A stretch of 64,000 nucleotides of DNA. Source: Hyphomicrobiaceae bacterium (GTDB lineage: Bacteria > Pseudomonadota > Alphaproteobacteria > Rhizobiales > Hyphomicrobiaceae). The stretch spans positions 1-64,000 of the forward strand of contig JAKFWF010000027.1 in NCBI GenBank assembly GCA_021730785.1, written 5' to 3'. Position 1 is the stretch's first letter. The number at the start of each line of letters is the position of its first letter. Both the position numbers and the translations under genes were made by a program. Below the pieces are notes generated by a model that saw only the letters and a program-made list of their open reading frames with translations, was not told where the DNA came from and ran no database searches. Of the stretch, positions 7,902 through 17,123 are shown one piece after another.

Positions 7902-10900
7902 GTTCATCCGCCGGCCGATCGGCACGACCTTGATGGCGGTCGGGCTGTTTCTGGTCGGGCTCGCCGCTTACATTACGCTGCCGGTGGCGAGTTTGCCGAG
8001 CATCGACTTCCCGACGATTTTCGTGTCAGCGAGCCGGCCGGGCGCATCGCCGGAGACCATGGCCGCGACCGTCGCAGCTCCCTTGGAGCGCCGCCTCGGC
8101 GAGATCTCGGGTGTCACCGAGCTCACTTCGACGAACGCGCTCGGTAGCTCGACGATCATCGTGCAGTTCGACATGCGGCGGAATGTCGATGGCGCCGCGC
8201 GCGACGTGCAGGCAGCGATCAACGCCGCAGCAAGCGACCTGCCGTCCGATCTGCCGTCGGTGCCGACGTTCCGCAAGGCGAACCCGTCGGCTGCCCCGGT
8301 GCTGATCCTGGCGCTGACGTCGAAAAACATGGCGCCGAGCGCGATCTACGACGTCGCCGATACCGTCATCGCGCAACGCATTTCGCAGATCGACGGCGTC
8401 GCCGACGTGACCGTCAGCGGCGCCGAGCAGCCGGCCGTCCGCGTGCGCGTCAATCCCGGCATGCTGGCCGGCATGGGCTTGTCGATCGACGATGTGCGCA
8501 CGACCATCGCCGGCACCAACACCTTGGGTCCGGTCGGCACCTTCGAAGGGCGGGAGCTGGCCGAGACCATCGGCATCAACGCCCAGCTGCGAACGCCCGA
8601 GGACTACAAGAACCTCGTCGTGAAGACCAGCGACGGCGCGATCGTGCGCCTGTCGAACATCGCGACCATCGAAGCCGGTACCCGCAACACGCGCTCGGCC
8701 GCCTGGTTCAACATGCAGCCGGGCGTGATCCTGATCATCACCAAGCAGGGCAAGGCCAACGTCATCGAGACCGTCGACAAGGTGCTGGCGCTGATCCCCG
8801 AGCTGCAGCGGTGGATTCCGGCCGGCATCGAGGTGACGGTGCTGTCCGACCGCACGCGCACGATCCGAGCGAGCGTCGCCGACATGCAGATGACGCTCGC
8901 CCTGACCGTGGTGCTGGTGATGCTGGTCGTGCTCGTGTTCCTGCGGCGGGGGGCGGCGACGTTGGCTGCCGGCATCACCGTGCCGCTGTCGCTCGCCGGC
9001 ACGGTGGCTGCCATGTGGGTCGCCGGCTATTCGATCAACAACCTGACGCTGATGGCGCTCGCGGTGTCGGTCGGCTTCGTCGTCGACGATGCGATCGTGA
9101 TGATCGAGAACGCCTTCCGCAACCTGGAGCGCGGCAAGACGCCGTGGCAGGCGACGGTCGATGGCGCCGGCCAGATCGGCTTCACGGTGCTGTCGATCAG
9201 TCTTTCGCTGCTGGCAGCCTTCATTCCGCTGTTGTTCCTGTCCGGCGTGGTCGGCCGCCTGCTGCGCGAATTCTCGATGACGCTGGTGTTTGCGATCGTC
9301 GTCTCGACCTTCGTGTCGCTCACCGTCACGCCGATGATCTGCGCCCACCTGGTGCGCCGCCCGCCGAGCCCGGACGCGACGCTGTTCGACCGCATCATCG
9401 AGGGCGGCCTGTCGCGGCTGGTGCGCGGTTACGCCGCCACGCTGCGGCTGGCGCTGCGCTGGCAAGCGGTGATGATCGTGATCATGGTGGCGACCATCGC
9501 CCTCACCGTCGATCTCTACATCAAGACGCCGAAGGGCTACTTCCCGCAGGACGACAGCGGCCTGATCGTGGCGAGCACGCGCGCTTCGCCCGAGATCTCG
9601 TTCCAGGCCATGTCGGCGCTGCAGCAACGCGTCACCGAGATCCTGGTCAACGATCCGGGCGTCAACGCGGTCGCCTCCTCGGTCGGCGCCGGCGGGTTCG
9701 GTTCGTCGGTCAACCAGGGCCGCATGTTCGTCAACATCAAGCCGCGCAGCGAGACGGGCGAGACCACGGCCGAGTTCATCACCCGATTGCGGCCGAAGCT
9801 GCTGGCAGTTGGCGGCATGCAGGTGTTCATGTCCGCCTCCCTCGACATCCGAGCCGGCGGCCGCTCGTCGCGGGCAACCTACCAGTTCACACTGTGGAGC
9901 CCCGAACTGGACCAGCTGCTCGAGTGGGCGCCAAAGGTGATCGACCGGCTGCAGCGCACGCCCGGCCTCGTCGACGTGTCGAACGACCGCGAGCAGGGCG
10001 GACTGCAGGTCAATGCCGTGATCGATCGCACGGCGGCCGCCCGGCTCGGCGTGCGCATCGCTGACATCGATACGGCGCTGAACGATTCCTTTGCCCAGCG
10101 CCAGATCTCGACCATCTATTCGACGCGCAACCAGTACCGCGTGATCCTGGAGGTCGACCCGCAGTTCAGCCGCGAGCCGGCCGATCTCGCGCGCGTCTAC
10201 GTGCCGGCGGCGGATCGCACCCAGGTGCCGTTGACGGCGCTGGTGCGCTTCGACAAGGGTCTGGCGCCGCTCGTCATCAATCACCAGGGCCAGTTCCCGG
10301 CGATCACCGTCACCTACAATCTGGAAGACGGCACCACGCTGCAGCAGGCGCAGGCGGCGATCCAGAACGCGGTGGCCGAGTTGCGCATGCCCGACAGCAT
10401 CCGCGCCGAGGCGGCCGGCGATGCCCTGTCGTTCCAGCGTAGCGCCGGCGCGCAGCCGATCCTGATCTTTGCCGCCCTCATTGCGGTCTACATCGTGCTC
10501 GGCGTGCTGTACGAGAGCCTCGCCCATCCGTTGACGATCATCTCGACCCTGCCTTCTGCGGGGCTTGGTGCGCTCCTCGCGCTGCGGATCGCTAACGCCG
10601 AACTCGACTCGATCGCCCTCATCGGCATCATCCTGCTGATCGGCATCGTGAAAAAGAACGGCATCATGCTGGTCGACTTCGCGATCGAGGCCGAGCGCAT
10701 GCACGGTCGCTCGCCCAACGAGGCGATCTATGAAGCCTGCATCGAGCGCTTCCGCCCGATCCTGATGACGACGTTGGCGGCTTTGCTTGGTGCCGTCCCG
10801 CTGCTGATCGCGACCGGTCCCGGAGCGGAACTGCGGCGGCCGCTCGGCATCACGATCTGCGGCGGGCTGGTCATTTCGCAGATCCTGACGCTGTACACGA

Positions 10901-11007
10901 CGCCGGTCATCTACCTGCTGCTCGACCGCCTGCATCGGCGGCTGTGGGGCGAGACGGGGCATTCGCGAGCGGATACAGCCGACGGCAGCGGTGCGGCGGC
11001 CCGGTAG
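7885..11007 (+). CDS. RND efflux transporter permease (MdtC-like)
   Basis: MNIALPFIRRPIGTTLMAVGLFLVGLAAY start; AVSVGFVVDDAIVMIENAFRNLERG; start corrected from the ORF-track 7684, which reads through the insert. Confidence 0.95.
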   Translation: MNIALPFIRRPIGTTLMAVGLFLVGLAAYITLPVASLPSIDFPTIFVSASRPGASPETMAATVAAPLERRLGEISGVTELTSTNALGSSTIIVQFDMRRNVDGAARDVQAAINAAASDLPSDLPSVPTFRKANPSAAPVLILALTSKNMAPSAIYDVADTVIAQRISQIDGVADVTVSGAEQPAVRVRVNPGMLAGMGLSIDDVRTTIAGTNTLGPVGTFEGRELAETIGINAQLRTPEDYKNLVVKTSDGAIVRLSNIATIEAGTRNTRSAAWFNMQPGVILIITKQGKANVIETVDKVLALIPELQRWIPAGIEVTVLSDRTRTIRASVADMQMTLALTVVLVMLVVLVFLRRGAATLAAGITVPLSLAGTVAAMWVAGYSINNLTLMALAVSVGFVVDDAIVMIENAFRNLERGKTPWQATVDGAGQIGFTVLSISLSLLAAFIPLLFLSGVVGRLLREFSMTLVFAIVVSTFVSLTVTPMICAHLVRRPPSPDATLFDRIIEGGLSRLVRGYAATLRLALRWQAVMIVIMVATIALTVDLYIKTPKGYFPQDDSGLIVASTRASPEISFQAMSALQQRVTEILVNDPGVNAVASSVGAGGFGSSVNQGRMFVNIKPRSETGETTAEFITRLRPKLLAVGGMQVFMSASLDIRAGGRSSRATYQFTLWSPELDQLLEWAPKVIDRLQRTPGLVDVSNDREQGGLQVNAVIDRTAAARLGVRIADIDTALNDSFAQRQISTIYSTRNQYRVILEVDPQFSREPADLARVYVPAADRTQVPLTALVRFDKGLAPLVINHQGQFPAITVTYNLEDGTTLQQAQAAIQNAVAELRMPDSIRAEAAGDALSFQRSAGAQPILIFAALIAVYIVLGVLYESLAHPLTIISTLPSAGLGALLALRIANAELDSIALIGIILLIGIVKKNGIMLVDFAIEAERMHGRSPNEAIYEACIERFRPILMTTLAALLGAVPLLIATGPGAELRRPLGITICGGLVISQILTLYTTPVIYLLLDRLHRRLWGETGHSRADTADGSGAAAR

Positions 11008-11020
11008 CCGGGGTCTGGCG

Positions 11021-11794
11021 TCACGTCACCAGCCGCGCATAGCCCTGCTCCACCGTCTCATCCAGCAGTCGGCGATACTCGGCATGTGCCGCGTGGCCTG
11101 ATGTGATCTCACCGAAGGCCACGTCCTTCATGGTGTCGCGGCGGGCGTAGACGATCGGCGTCGCCACCGGCACCAGCTGGGCACGGGATTTGTTCAGCGT
11201 GGTGATGATGCCGCGCATCTCGCCATTTTGATCCAACTGCGACACCAGCACCATCCGCATCGCCCCCTTGGTCAGCGACACGAGGTGGATGAACATGGAG
11301 GAGGCCGGCACATAGAGCCGCCCGCGATGGGAAAAGGGGGCGTCGGGCCGATCCTGCTCTTCGAACAGCAAACTCGGCCAGCCGGCATCCCAGGTGATCT
11401 CGGTGCGGTAGGCGATGATCATGCCGGGCTTGGTGAAGGCCGGCCGCACGGTCAAATAGCTGCCGATGTAGTGATCGACGGCGAGGCGGCTGTAGGCGCC
11501 CATGTACAACGGCGCGACTTCGGTACCCAGTCCGGGCTTGCCCGGCTCGTGCCGCTCTACGACCTCGCCGCCCGGCGCTCCATTCCAGGTCCTTTTCACG
11601 TCCTCGAAGTCGAGGCCGAGCACCATGCACACGTCGAACAGCGTCTGATCGCGCACGGGACGGCCGTTCACGAGGTTCTGGATCGTTTTCTCGTGGCAAT
11701 CGGCGGCATCGGCGAGCTCGGCCTGGGTGATCTTTTTCTCGATCATGGCCTTGGAAATGCGGGCCACGGCAGGGTTGCGATCGGCGGTTGGCAT
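11021..11794 (-). CDS. XRE-type helix-turn-helix protein with a C-terminal domain of unknown function
   Basis: N-terminal HTH (ISKAMIEKKITQAELADAADCHEKTIQNLVNGRPVRDQTLFDVCMVLGLDFEDVK). Confidence 0.7.
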   Translation of the reverse strand: MPTADRNPAVARISKAMIEKKITQAELADAADCHEKTIQNLVNGRPVRDQTLFDVCMVLGLDFEDVKRTWNGAPGGEVVERHEPGKPGLGTEVAPLYMGAYSRLAVDHYIGSYLTVRPAFTKPGMIIAYRTEITWDAGWPSLLFEEQDRPDAPFSHRGRLYVPASSMFIHLVSLTKGAMRMVLVSQLDQNGEMRGIITTLNKSRAQLVPVATPIVYARRDTMKDVAFGEITSGHAAHAEYRRLLDETVEQGYARLVT

Positions 11795-11988
11795 GGAGGG
11801 TCCGGGCTCAGTCGAGCCTGGCGCAAGTGCCGGCTCATGCCGGAAAGTACTGGAAGGTTCTCACCCGACGCAATCAGCAACCGCGCGATGCCGGCGAATT
11901 CCGCTTGCTGGCGGCAAACGGGCTGAACATTCCAGCCGCGGTTGGGCACGGTGGCGCCATCGCACCGTCACCCCTTGGGAGGCTTCAC

Positions 11989-12342
11989 ATGAACTGCTCG
12001 CTGAAACTCACGCTCGCCGCCGCACTGTCCGCCTCGGTCTTGGTACTTGCCACACCGGCCGGCGCCACGGATTTCTCGTGCCATGAAGCGACGACTGGCG
12101 CCGAACGCACGATCTGCTCGGACCGCAAGCTGTCGAACCTCGATGACAAGATGGCGACGCTGTACGGCCGCCTGTGGGCCGTATCGGGCACGCGCGAGCG
12201 CCTCGCGCTGCGCTCCTATCAGCACCGCTTCCTGGCTGCCCGCGACGCCTGCGGCCGCAAAGCGGCCTGCATCCACGACGCCTACCTCGACCAGATCAGC
12301 GTGCTCAGCGGCCGGCTGATCGAAGCCAGTGCCGAAGAATGA
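11989..12342 (+). CDS. LprI-like (DUF1311) secreted protein
   Basis: Signal peptide MNCSLKLTLAAALSASVLVLATPAGA and conserved Cys pattern FSCHEATTGAERTICSDRKLSNLDDKMATLY...FLAARDACGRKAACIHDAYLDQISVL. Confidence 0.8.
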   Translation: MNCSLKLTLAAALSASVLVLATPAGATDFSCHEATTGAERTICSDRKLSNLDDKMATLYGRLWAVSGTRERLALRSYQHRFLAARDACGRKAACIHDAYLDQISVLSGRLIEASAEE

Positions 12343-12368
12343 CGGCGGCATCATAGCCCGCCCATGGC

Positions 12369-13622
12369 TCAGGCCACCAGGCCGTCCATGGGCTCGACGC
12401 CGCGGCTCTCGGGGAACACTTTGGTGCCAAGCGCGCCGGCCGGAATGCCGAGGTGGTCGCGCAGCACGCCCTTGACCACCGCGCGCAGATCCAGTGTCGG
12501 GGCCAGATCGCGGCCCTCATAGAGGTTGCGGTCGGCCAGGCCCGGCCACTTGGCAATCACCCGTCCGCCCTTGACTGCGCCGCCCAGGACGAGGGCGGCG
12601 GTCGCAGTACCATGATCGGTGCCGTCGGTACCGTTGGTATAGGCCGTGCGGCCGAACTCGGTGGCGATGACGACGACCGTATCCTTCCAGGCCGGCCCCA
12701 TGCCTTCGGCAAATGCTCTGATCGCTGCATCGAGGCCGGACAGCCGGTTGGCCAGTTGGCCTTGCACCACGCCCTCGTTGGCATGGGTATCCCAGCCGTT
12801 ATAGCTCAGCGCGCCGACGCGGGGGCCATCGGCTGCCGACAGGAACTTGGCCGCGGTCTCGGCGGTATCGACGAAATCGCGGAACGGGCGGGGCGTCGGC
12901 GGCTGGCCGGGCTGAACCGCAGGAGCGGCTGCAGGCGCGGCGGCTGCCTGCGCCGTGGCGACCTTGTCGATGTCGAGGCCCTCGGCAAAGGCGCGCGCCA
13001 GTTTCGGGTCGGTCTGGCTGTAAAGATCCATCAGGCGGGCAACGGTCGAATCGCGCAGCTGGATGCCGTAGGCCTTGGGGATCCACGACATGACCGGCGC
13101 TGCGCCACGCATGACCAGCGGCACGACCGCACCCATGGCGAGTCCCTTCGGATCGGCGCGGCCCGCAATGCTCAGGCCGGCAAGCGCACGGTTGAGCCAG
13201 CCGTCATCGGCACGTGTCACCCCGGGCAACCCGCTTTCCAGCACATCCTGAGCATCGAAATGCGAGCGGCCGCGATAGGGCGTCGACACCGCATGCACCG
13301 CCAACGCTTCGCGCTTCTGGTAGAGCGCGTGCAGAAAAGGCATGCTTGGATTGAGCACGAAGAAGCTGTCGAGCGGCAGGCCGGCTGCGGCGCCCTCCCT
13401 GGTGAGGGCGAGCTTCTGGCGGATGCGTTCGTAGTCGGGATCGCCGACCGGGGCGATCATCGAGAGCCCGTCGAGGCCGCCGCGCAGAATGATGGTCAGC
13501 AGCCGCGGATCGCGGGTGCCGGCGGCCATACCTTTCGGCACGAAGCCCCACAGCGCCAGGCTTGCCGCACCACCGGCCAGCAGCTGGCGCCGGCCGAGTG
13601 AGATTTGTTCCGTACATGCCAT
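12369..13622 (-). CDS. DUF1501 domain-containing protein
   Basis: GRRQLLAGGAASLALWGFVPKG (Tat-like), TIILRGGLDGLSMIAPVGDPDYERIR, VVIATEFGRTAYTNGTDGTDHGTATAALVLGGAVKGG. Confidence 0.9.
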   Translation of the reverse strand: MACTEQISLGRRQLLAGGAASLALWGFVPKGMAAGTRDPRLLTIILRGGLDGLSMIAPVGDPDYERIRQKLALTREGAAAGLPLDSFFVLNPSMPFLHALYQKREALAVHAVSTPYRGRSHFDAQDVLESGLPGVTRADDGWLNRALAGLSIAGRADPKGLAMGAVVPLVMRGAAPVMSWIPKAYGIQLRDSTVARLMDLYSQTDPKLARAFAEGLDIDKVATAQAAAAPAAAPAVQPGQPPTPRPFRDFVDTAETAAKFLSAADGPRVGALSYNGWDTHANEGVVQGQLANRLSGLDAAIRAFAEGMGPAWKDTVVVIATEFGRTAYTNGTDGTDHGTATAALVLGGAVKGGRVIAKWPGLADRNLYEGRDLAPTLDLRAVVKGVLRDHLGIPAGALGTKVFPESRGVEPMDGLVA

Positions 13623-13625
13623 GGG

Positions 13626-15170
13626 CTATCTCCTCAGGAACTCTGGCGACATGATCAGCAGCTCGATGCCCTGCTCGCGGGCCTCCGACCGTGCGATGGC
13701 CTGGCGCGTTTGCTCGCTCAGCGCCGGCCCCAGCAGATCGGCCGCCAGCACGCGCGGATCGGCATTGCGGTCGACATCGCGTGCGAGCCGCTCGGCAATG
13801 CGCAGGCGCTCGCGGAGTGCGGAGGGCCCCATCCAGGCGTCGTCATCGTCGGGCCAGCCCTTGGGTGACGGCGGCTGCCACACGGGCTGGCCGAGCAGGC
13901 CCGCCAGTCGCACGATTTCGCCGGGCTTCTGCTGCAGTCCGAGCCCGCGCACGAGCGAGACCGCGAAGTCGTAGGGCGGCACGATTTTGACCGGTCCCTG
14001 CTGCCAAACTTCCGGCTGGGTGAGAAGCGTGCGGGCCACCGCCGACAAATCGCCGTCGGAATCGCGGAACGTCTTTTCCAGCGCGGCGACCAGCGCGGCG
14101 GGCGGCTTTTCCGAAACGAAATGCCGGGCCAGGCGGGTCGCGATGTTGCGAGCAGTTGCCGGGTGGCGTGCCAGATCATCGAGCGCCTGTTCGGCGGCCC
14201 GCTGTCCTTCGTCCGTGTAACGCTTGCCCAGCAGGGAGATGTCGCCCGGCTCGTGGCGGTTCGCTGCAAAAAAGAACTTGCCGGGCTCGGAGCGCTCGAC
14301 ATTGACCTGGCCGACCGTCCAGCCGGTATAGAGGCGTGCGAGGTTCGTCACGTCGTCCTGGGTGTAGCCGCCAGCGACGCCGAGCGTGTGCAGCTCGAGG
14401 GTTTCGCGTGCCAGGTTCTCGTTGAGTCCGCGCGCGCGGTTGCGACCAGCCCGGCTGTTCGGCCCGATCGATACCTGATTGTCGAGGTAGATCAGCATCG
14501 CCGGGTGCTGGGTGACGGCGCGCAGCATGGTGGCAAAGCGGCCAAGCACGTGCGGGCGAATGGCCTCGCGCTCGTAACCGCCGACAAGGCCCCGCACGGG
14601 GCCCTTGGCGGATGAAACGCAGAAATGGTTGGACCAGAACAGCACCAGGCGCTCGACGAAGGCTTTGTCGGTCGTCACCGCGCGCTCGATGCGGGCGGCC
14701 AACTCGTCGTTGAGCACGTCGCGGCGCATCTGGTTGGGCGAGCCGTTGGTCAAGGGCTTTGCAGCAGCCGGCGACACAGCGCCCGGCGGCGTCGCCGACG
14801 ACACTGGACCAGATGACACCGGCGCTTGCGCCGCGGCAACCTTGCCCGCATCGGCCTTCAGGGCTTCCTTCAGCAGCAGCTGCCCCAGGCGCTGCGTAAA
14901 CTGCGCTTCCTGCGTCAGTGCGTAGACGACGTGGCTCGGATCGAGATCGGGGTTATCGATGCGGGCGGCTGTCTTGTCGGTGATGCAGCTCAGCAAAAAC
15001 CCGCGTGGATCGCTGGCGATCTTGTGCATGTCGCCCGGCTTCGGCCCGAGCCCGAAGCGGCGGAGTGCGGTCACGGTGTCATGCTGCGACATGGGTGCCT
15101 CGACGATGAGGATCACAAACGGGGCGAATTCGGCCGGCGCCAGGGTGGCAGGGTTCCGGTTAGCAGCCAC
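13626..15170 (-). CDS. DUF1800 domain-containing protein
   Basis: VTALRRFGLGPKPGD, RLVLFWSNHFCVS, NLARETLELHTLGVAGGYTQDDVTNLARLYTGWTV; upstream partner of DUF1501. Confidence 0.9.
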   Translation of the reverse strand: MAANRNPATLAPAEFAPFVILIVEAPMSQHDTVTALRRFGLGPKPGDMHKIASDPRGFLLSCITDKTAARIDNPDLDPSHVVYALTQEAQFTQRLGQLLLKEALKADAGKVAAAQAPVSSGPVSSATPPGAVSPAAAKPLTNGSPNQMRRDVLNDELAARIERAVTTDKAFVERLVLFWSNHFCVSSAKGPVRGLVGGYEREAIRPHVLGRFATMLRAVTQHPAMLIYLDNQVSIGPNSRAGRNRARGLNENLARETLELHTLGVAGGYTQDDVTNLARLYTGWTVGQVNVERSEPGKFFFAANRHEPGDISLLGKRYTDEGQRAAEQALDDLARHPATARNIATRLARHFVSEKPPAALVAALEKTFRDSDGDLSAVARTLLTQPEVWQQGPVKIVPPYDFAVSLVRGLGLQQKPGEIVRLAGLLGQPVWQPPSPKGWPDDDDAWMGPSALRERLRIAERLARDVDRNADPRVLAADLLGPALSEQTRQAIARSEAREQGIELLIMSPEFLRR

Positions 15171-15348
15171 TTAACGCCGCCACGTGATTAATTCCGTCGG
15201 CTCCAGCCGGCCCGCAGGATGCCATGGGGGCGGAACTGTTATCTTGGAGCGCGACAACCGCCATTCGCCGCGGGCCACGACTGACGCGGCGATGCGCAGG
15301 CACAACGAACTGCCCGTCGCTGGCAGGCAACTGAGCGCAGAGAAACTA

Positions 15349-15433
15349 TGGTGCGGTCAAGAAGACTCGAACTTCCACGGGTTGCCCCGCTACCACCTCA
15401 AGGTAGTGCGTCTACCAATTCCGCCATGACCGC
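15349..15433 (-). tRNA. tRNA-Leu (anticodon GAG), CCA encoded
   Basis: Reverse complement GCGGTCATGGCGGAATTGGTAGACGCACTACCTTGAGGTGGTAGC...GTTCGAGTCTTCTTGACCGCACCA; acceptor GCGGTCA/TGACCGC; anticodon stem CTACC/GGTAG with loop TTGAGGT; long variable arm. Confidence 0.95.
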
Positions 15434-15580
15434 TTGCCGACGAGCACGAGTACCCGCCAGATGTGGGATGATGCAACGCTTAAGCCTTGCCCCTCCAACG
15501 GCTGGTCGAGTAACAGACGCTGGCCATGAACGCAAGGCCGAAGCTCACCTTAACGCCCATCGTCCAGCACCGGTCATCCC

Positions 15581-16267
15581 ATGCCTTCCGCCGCCGAACT
15601 GACCGTCGTGGAGTGGGCCATCAGCGACCAGCCGGTCGCCTATGACGCGGCACTTCTTGCGATGGAAAGCCGCGTTGCCCGGATCGCCGACGGCACGGCG
15701 CCCGAACTCATCTGGCTGCTCGAGCATCCGCCGCTCTACACCGCCGGCACCAGCGCCCGCATGAGCGATCTGCTCCAACCGGAACGCTTCCCGGTCCACG
15801 AAACCGGCCGCGGCGGCCAATTCACCTACCACGGGCCCGGCCAGCGCATTGCCTATGTGATGCTTGATCTGCGCCTGCGCGGGCGTGACGTGCGCTCCTT
15901 CATCGGGACGCTGGAGGCCTGGATCATCGCAACGCTCGCCAGCTTCAACGTGCGCGGCGAAGTGCGCACCGACCGCGTCGGCGTGTGGGTGATGCGGCCC
16001 GAGCGTGGGCCCGCCGTCGAAGACAAGATTGCCGCCATCGGCCTGCGCTTGCGGCGCTGGGTCAGCTTTCATGGGCTCAGTTTGAACGTCGAGCCTGATC
16101 TCGAGCATTTCAGCGGCATCGTGCCCTGCGGGGTTGCCCAGCATGGCGTCACCAGCTTGGCTGATCTTGGCCTAACCCCGCAAATGAGCGACGTCGACAT
16201 GGCCCTGGAACAGGCCTTCCTCGCCGGCATTGCGCCGGTCCGGCACGTGACGCCGCCAACGGCGTAA
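15581..16267 (+). CDS. lipB: Octanoyltransferase (lipoate biosynthesis)
   Basis: [72 protein letters not shown]. Confidence 0.95.
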   Translation: MPSAAELTVVEWAISDQPVAYDAALLAMESRVARIADGTAPELIWLLEHPPLYTAGTSARMSDLLQPERFPVHETGRGGQFTYHGPGQRIAYVMLDLRLRGRDVRSFIGTLEAWIIATLASFNVRGEVRTDRVGVWVMRPERGPAVEDKIAAIGLRLRRWVSFHGLSLNVEPDLEHFSGIVPCGVAQHGVTSLADLGLTPQMSDVDMALEQAFLAGIAPVRHVTPPTA

Positions 16268-16384
16268 GTGCCGGGGCTGGCGCTGGCGGCTCGAGCGCCG
16301 ATATCGAGCACCTGGCAACCCTCTGTTAACCCGGTTAGCGGTACTCTTCGCCGATACGTATCGGTGCAGGACTGCGATGCCGCT

Positions 16385-16996
16385 ATGAACATGAACTACG
16401 AGCGGGCTGACGGCGGGGAGACAATCGAATTGTCTCGCCGGCCTTCGATCGCCTCGATCGTGCTCATTCTGGTCGGCATCCTGTTGGTGCTGCAGGTCGC
16501 TCTCGTGCTCGCAACCCGCCCGCTGGTCCTGCCGCTGATGATCTTGCTGGTGATCGCGGCCGGTTCGGCCGGCTGGCTTGCATTAATCGCGATGGAAGCG
16601 GTGTTGCCCGTCTCGGTCAAACTGAACAAGGAGGGCATCAGCATCGAGCGCCTGCTCGGCAACGCCACGGTGCCCTGGGGCGACCTTGCGGCCGTGAAAC
16701 TGATCCCCTCGGTCGGCACGCTGTCCGATGATCCTGCCGCCAGCGCCAAGGGCCGGCTCGCCGTCGGCTTGTTCCTGAAATCCCGCAAGACACCGCGGGC
16801 GCACGAACTGGAGGCCGATATCGTCGTGTTCGGTGCGTCCGATGCCCACGCGGAACTGCTGCTGCGGCTGGTCGAGCGCATTGCCGATTTCAAGGCCCGC
16901 GTCCAGTCCGGTGCGGCAGAACCCGGCCGCCGCATCCGCAAGGCCGCCGCCATTGCCCCGCCGACCGCGTTCCGCAAGAACCGCCCGGCCGCCTGA
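16385..16996 (+). CDS. Hypothetical membrane protein (two predicted TM segments, PH-like C-terminal region)
   Basis: Hydrophobic segments IASIVLILVGILLVLQVALVLA and PLMILLVIAAGSAGWLALIAM; start chosen at MNMNYERADGG. Confidence 0.6.
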   Translation: MNMNYERADGGETIELSRRPSIASIVLILVGILLVLQVALVLATRPLVLPLMILLVIAAGSAGWLALIAMEAVLPVSVKLNKEGISIERLLGNATVPWGDLAAVKLIPSVGTLSDDPAASAKGRLAVGLFLKSRKTPRAHELEADIVVFGASDAHAELLLRLVERIADFKARVQSGAAEPGRRIRKAAAIAPPTAFRKNRPAA

Positions 16997-17123
16997 GTTG
17001 GCGCACCTTTGATCCGCCAGATCGAGGAAGCCACGCGGTTGCCCCCCCACCAGTTTGCCCCGCCCCTTGATCTCACGGTCGTAGTGTCCGAGGTTGCCGC
17101 CTCAACGACAGGATCAGGCAGCC

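Noticed and set aside
8026-10962. 978-aa minus-strand ORF antisense to the second RND permease
   Set aside because: Arg/His/Asp/Gln-rich composition typical of a shadow frame in GC-rich DNA; the plus-strand frame has clear RND motifs.
15184-15429. 81-aa ORF over the tRNA-Leu gene
   Set aside because: Overlaps a well-formed tRNA on the opposite strand; no protein support.
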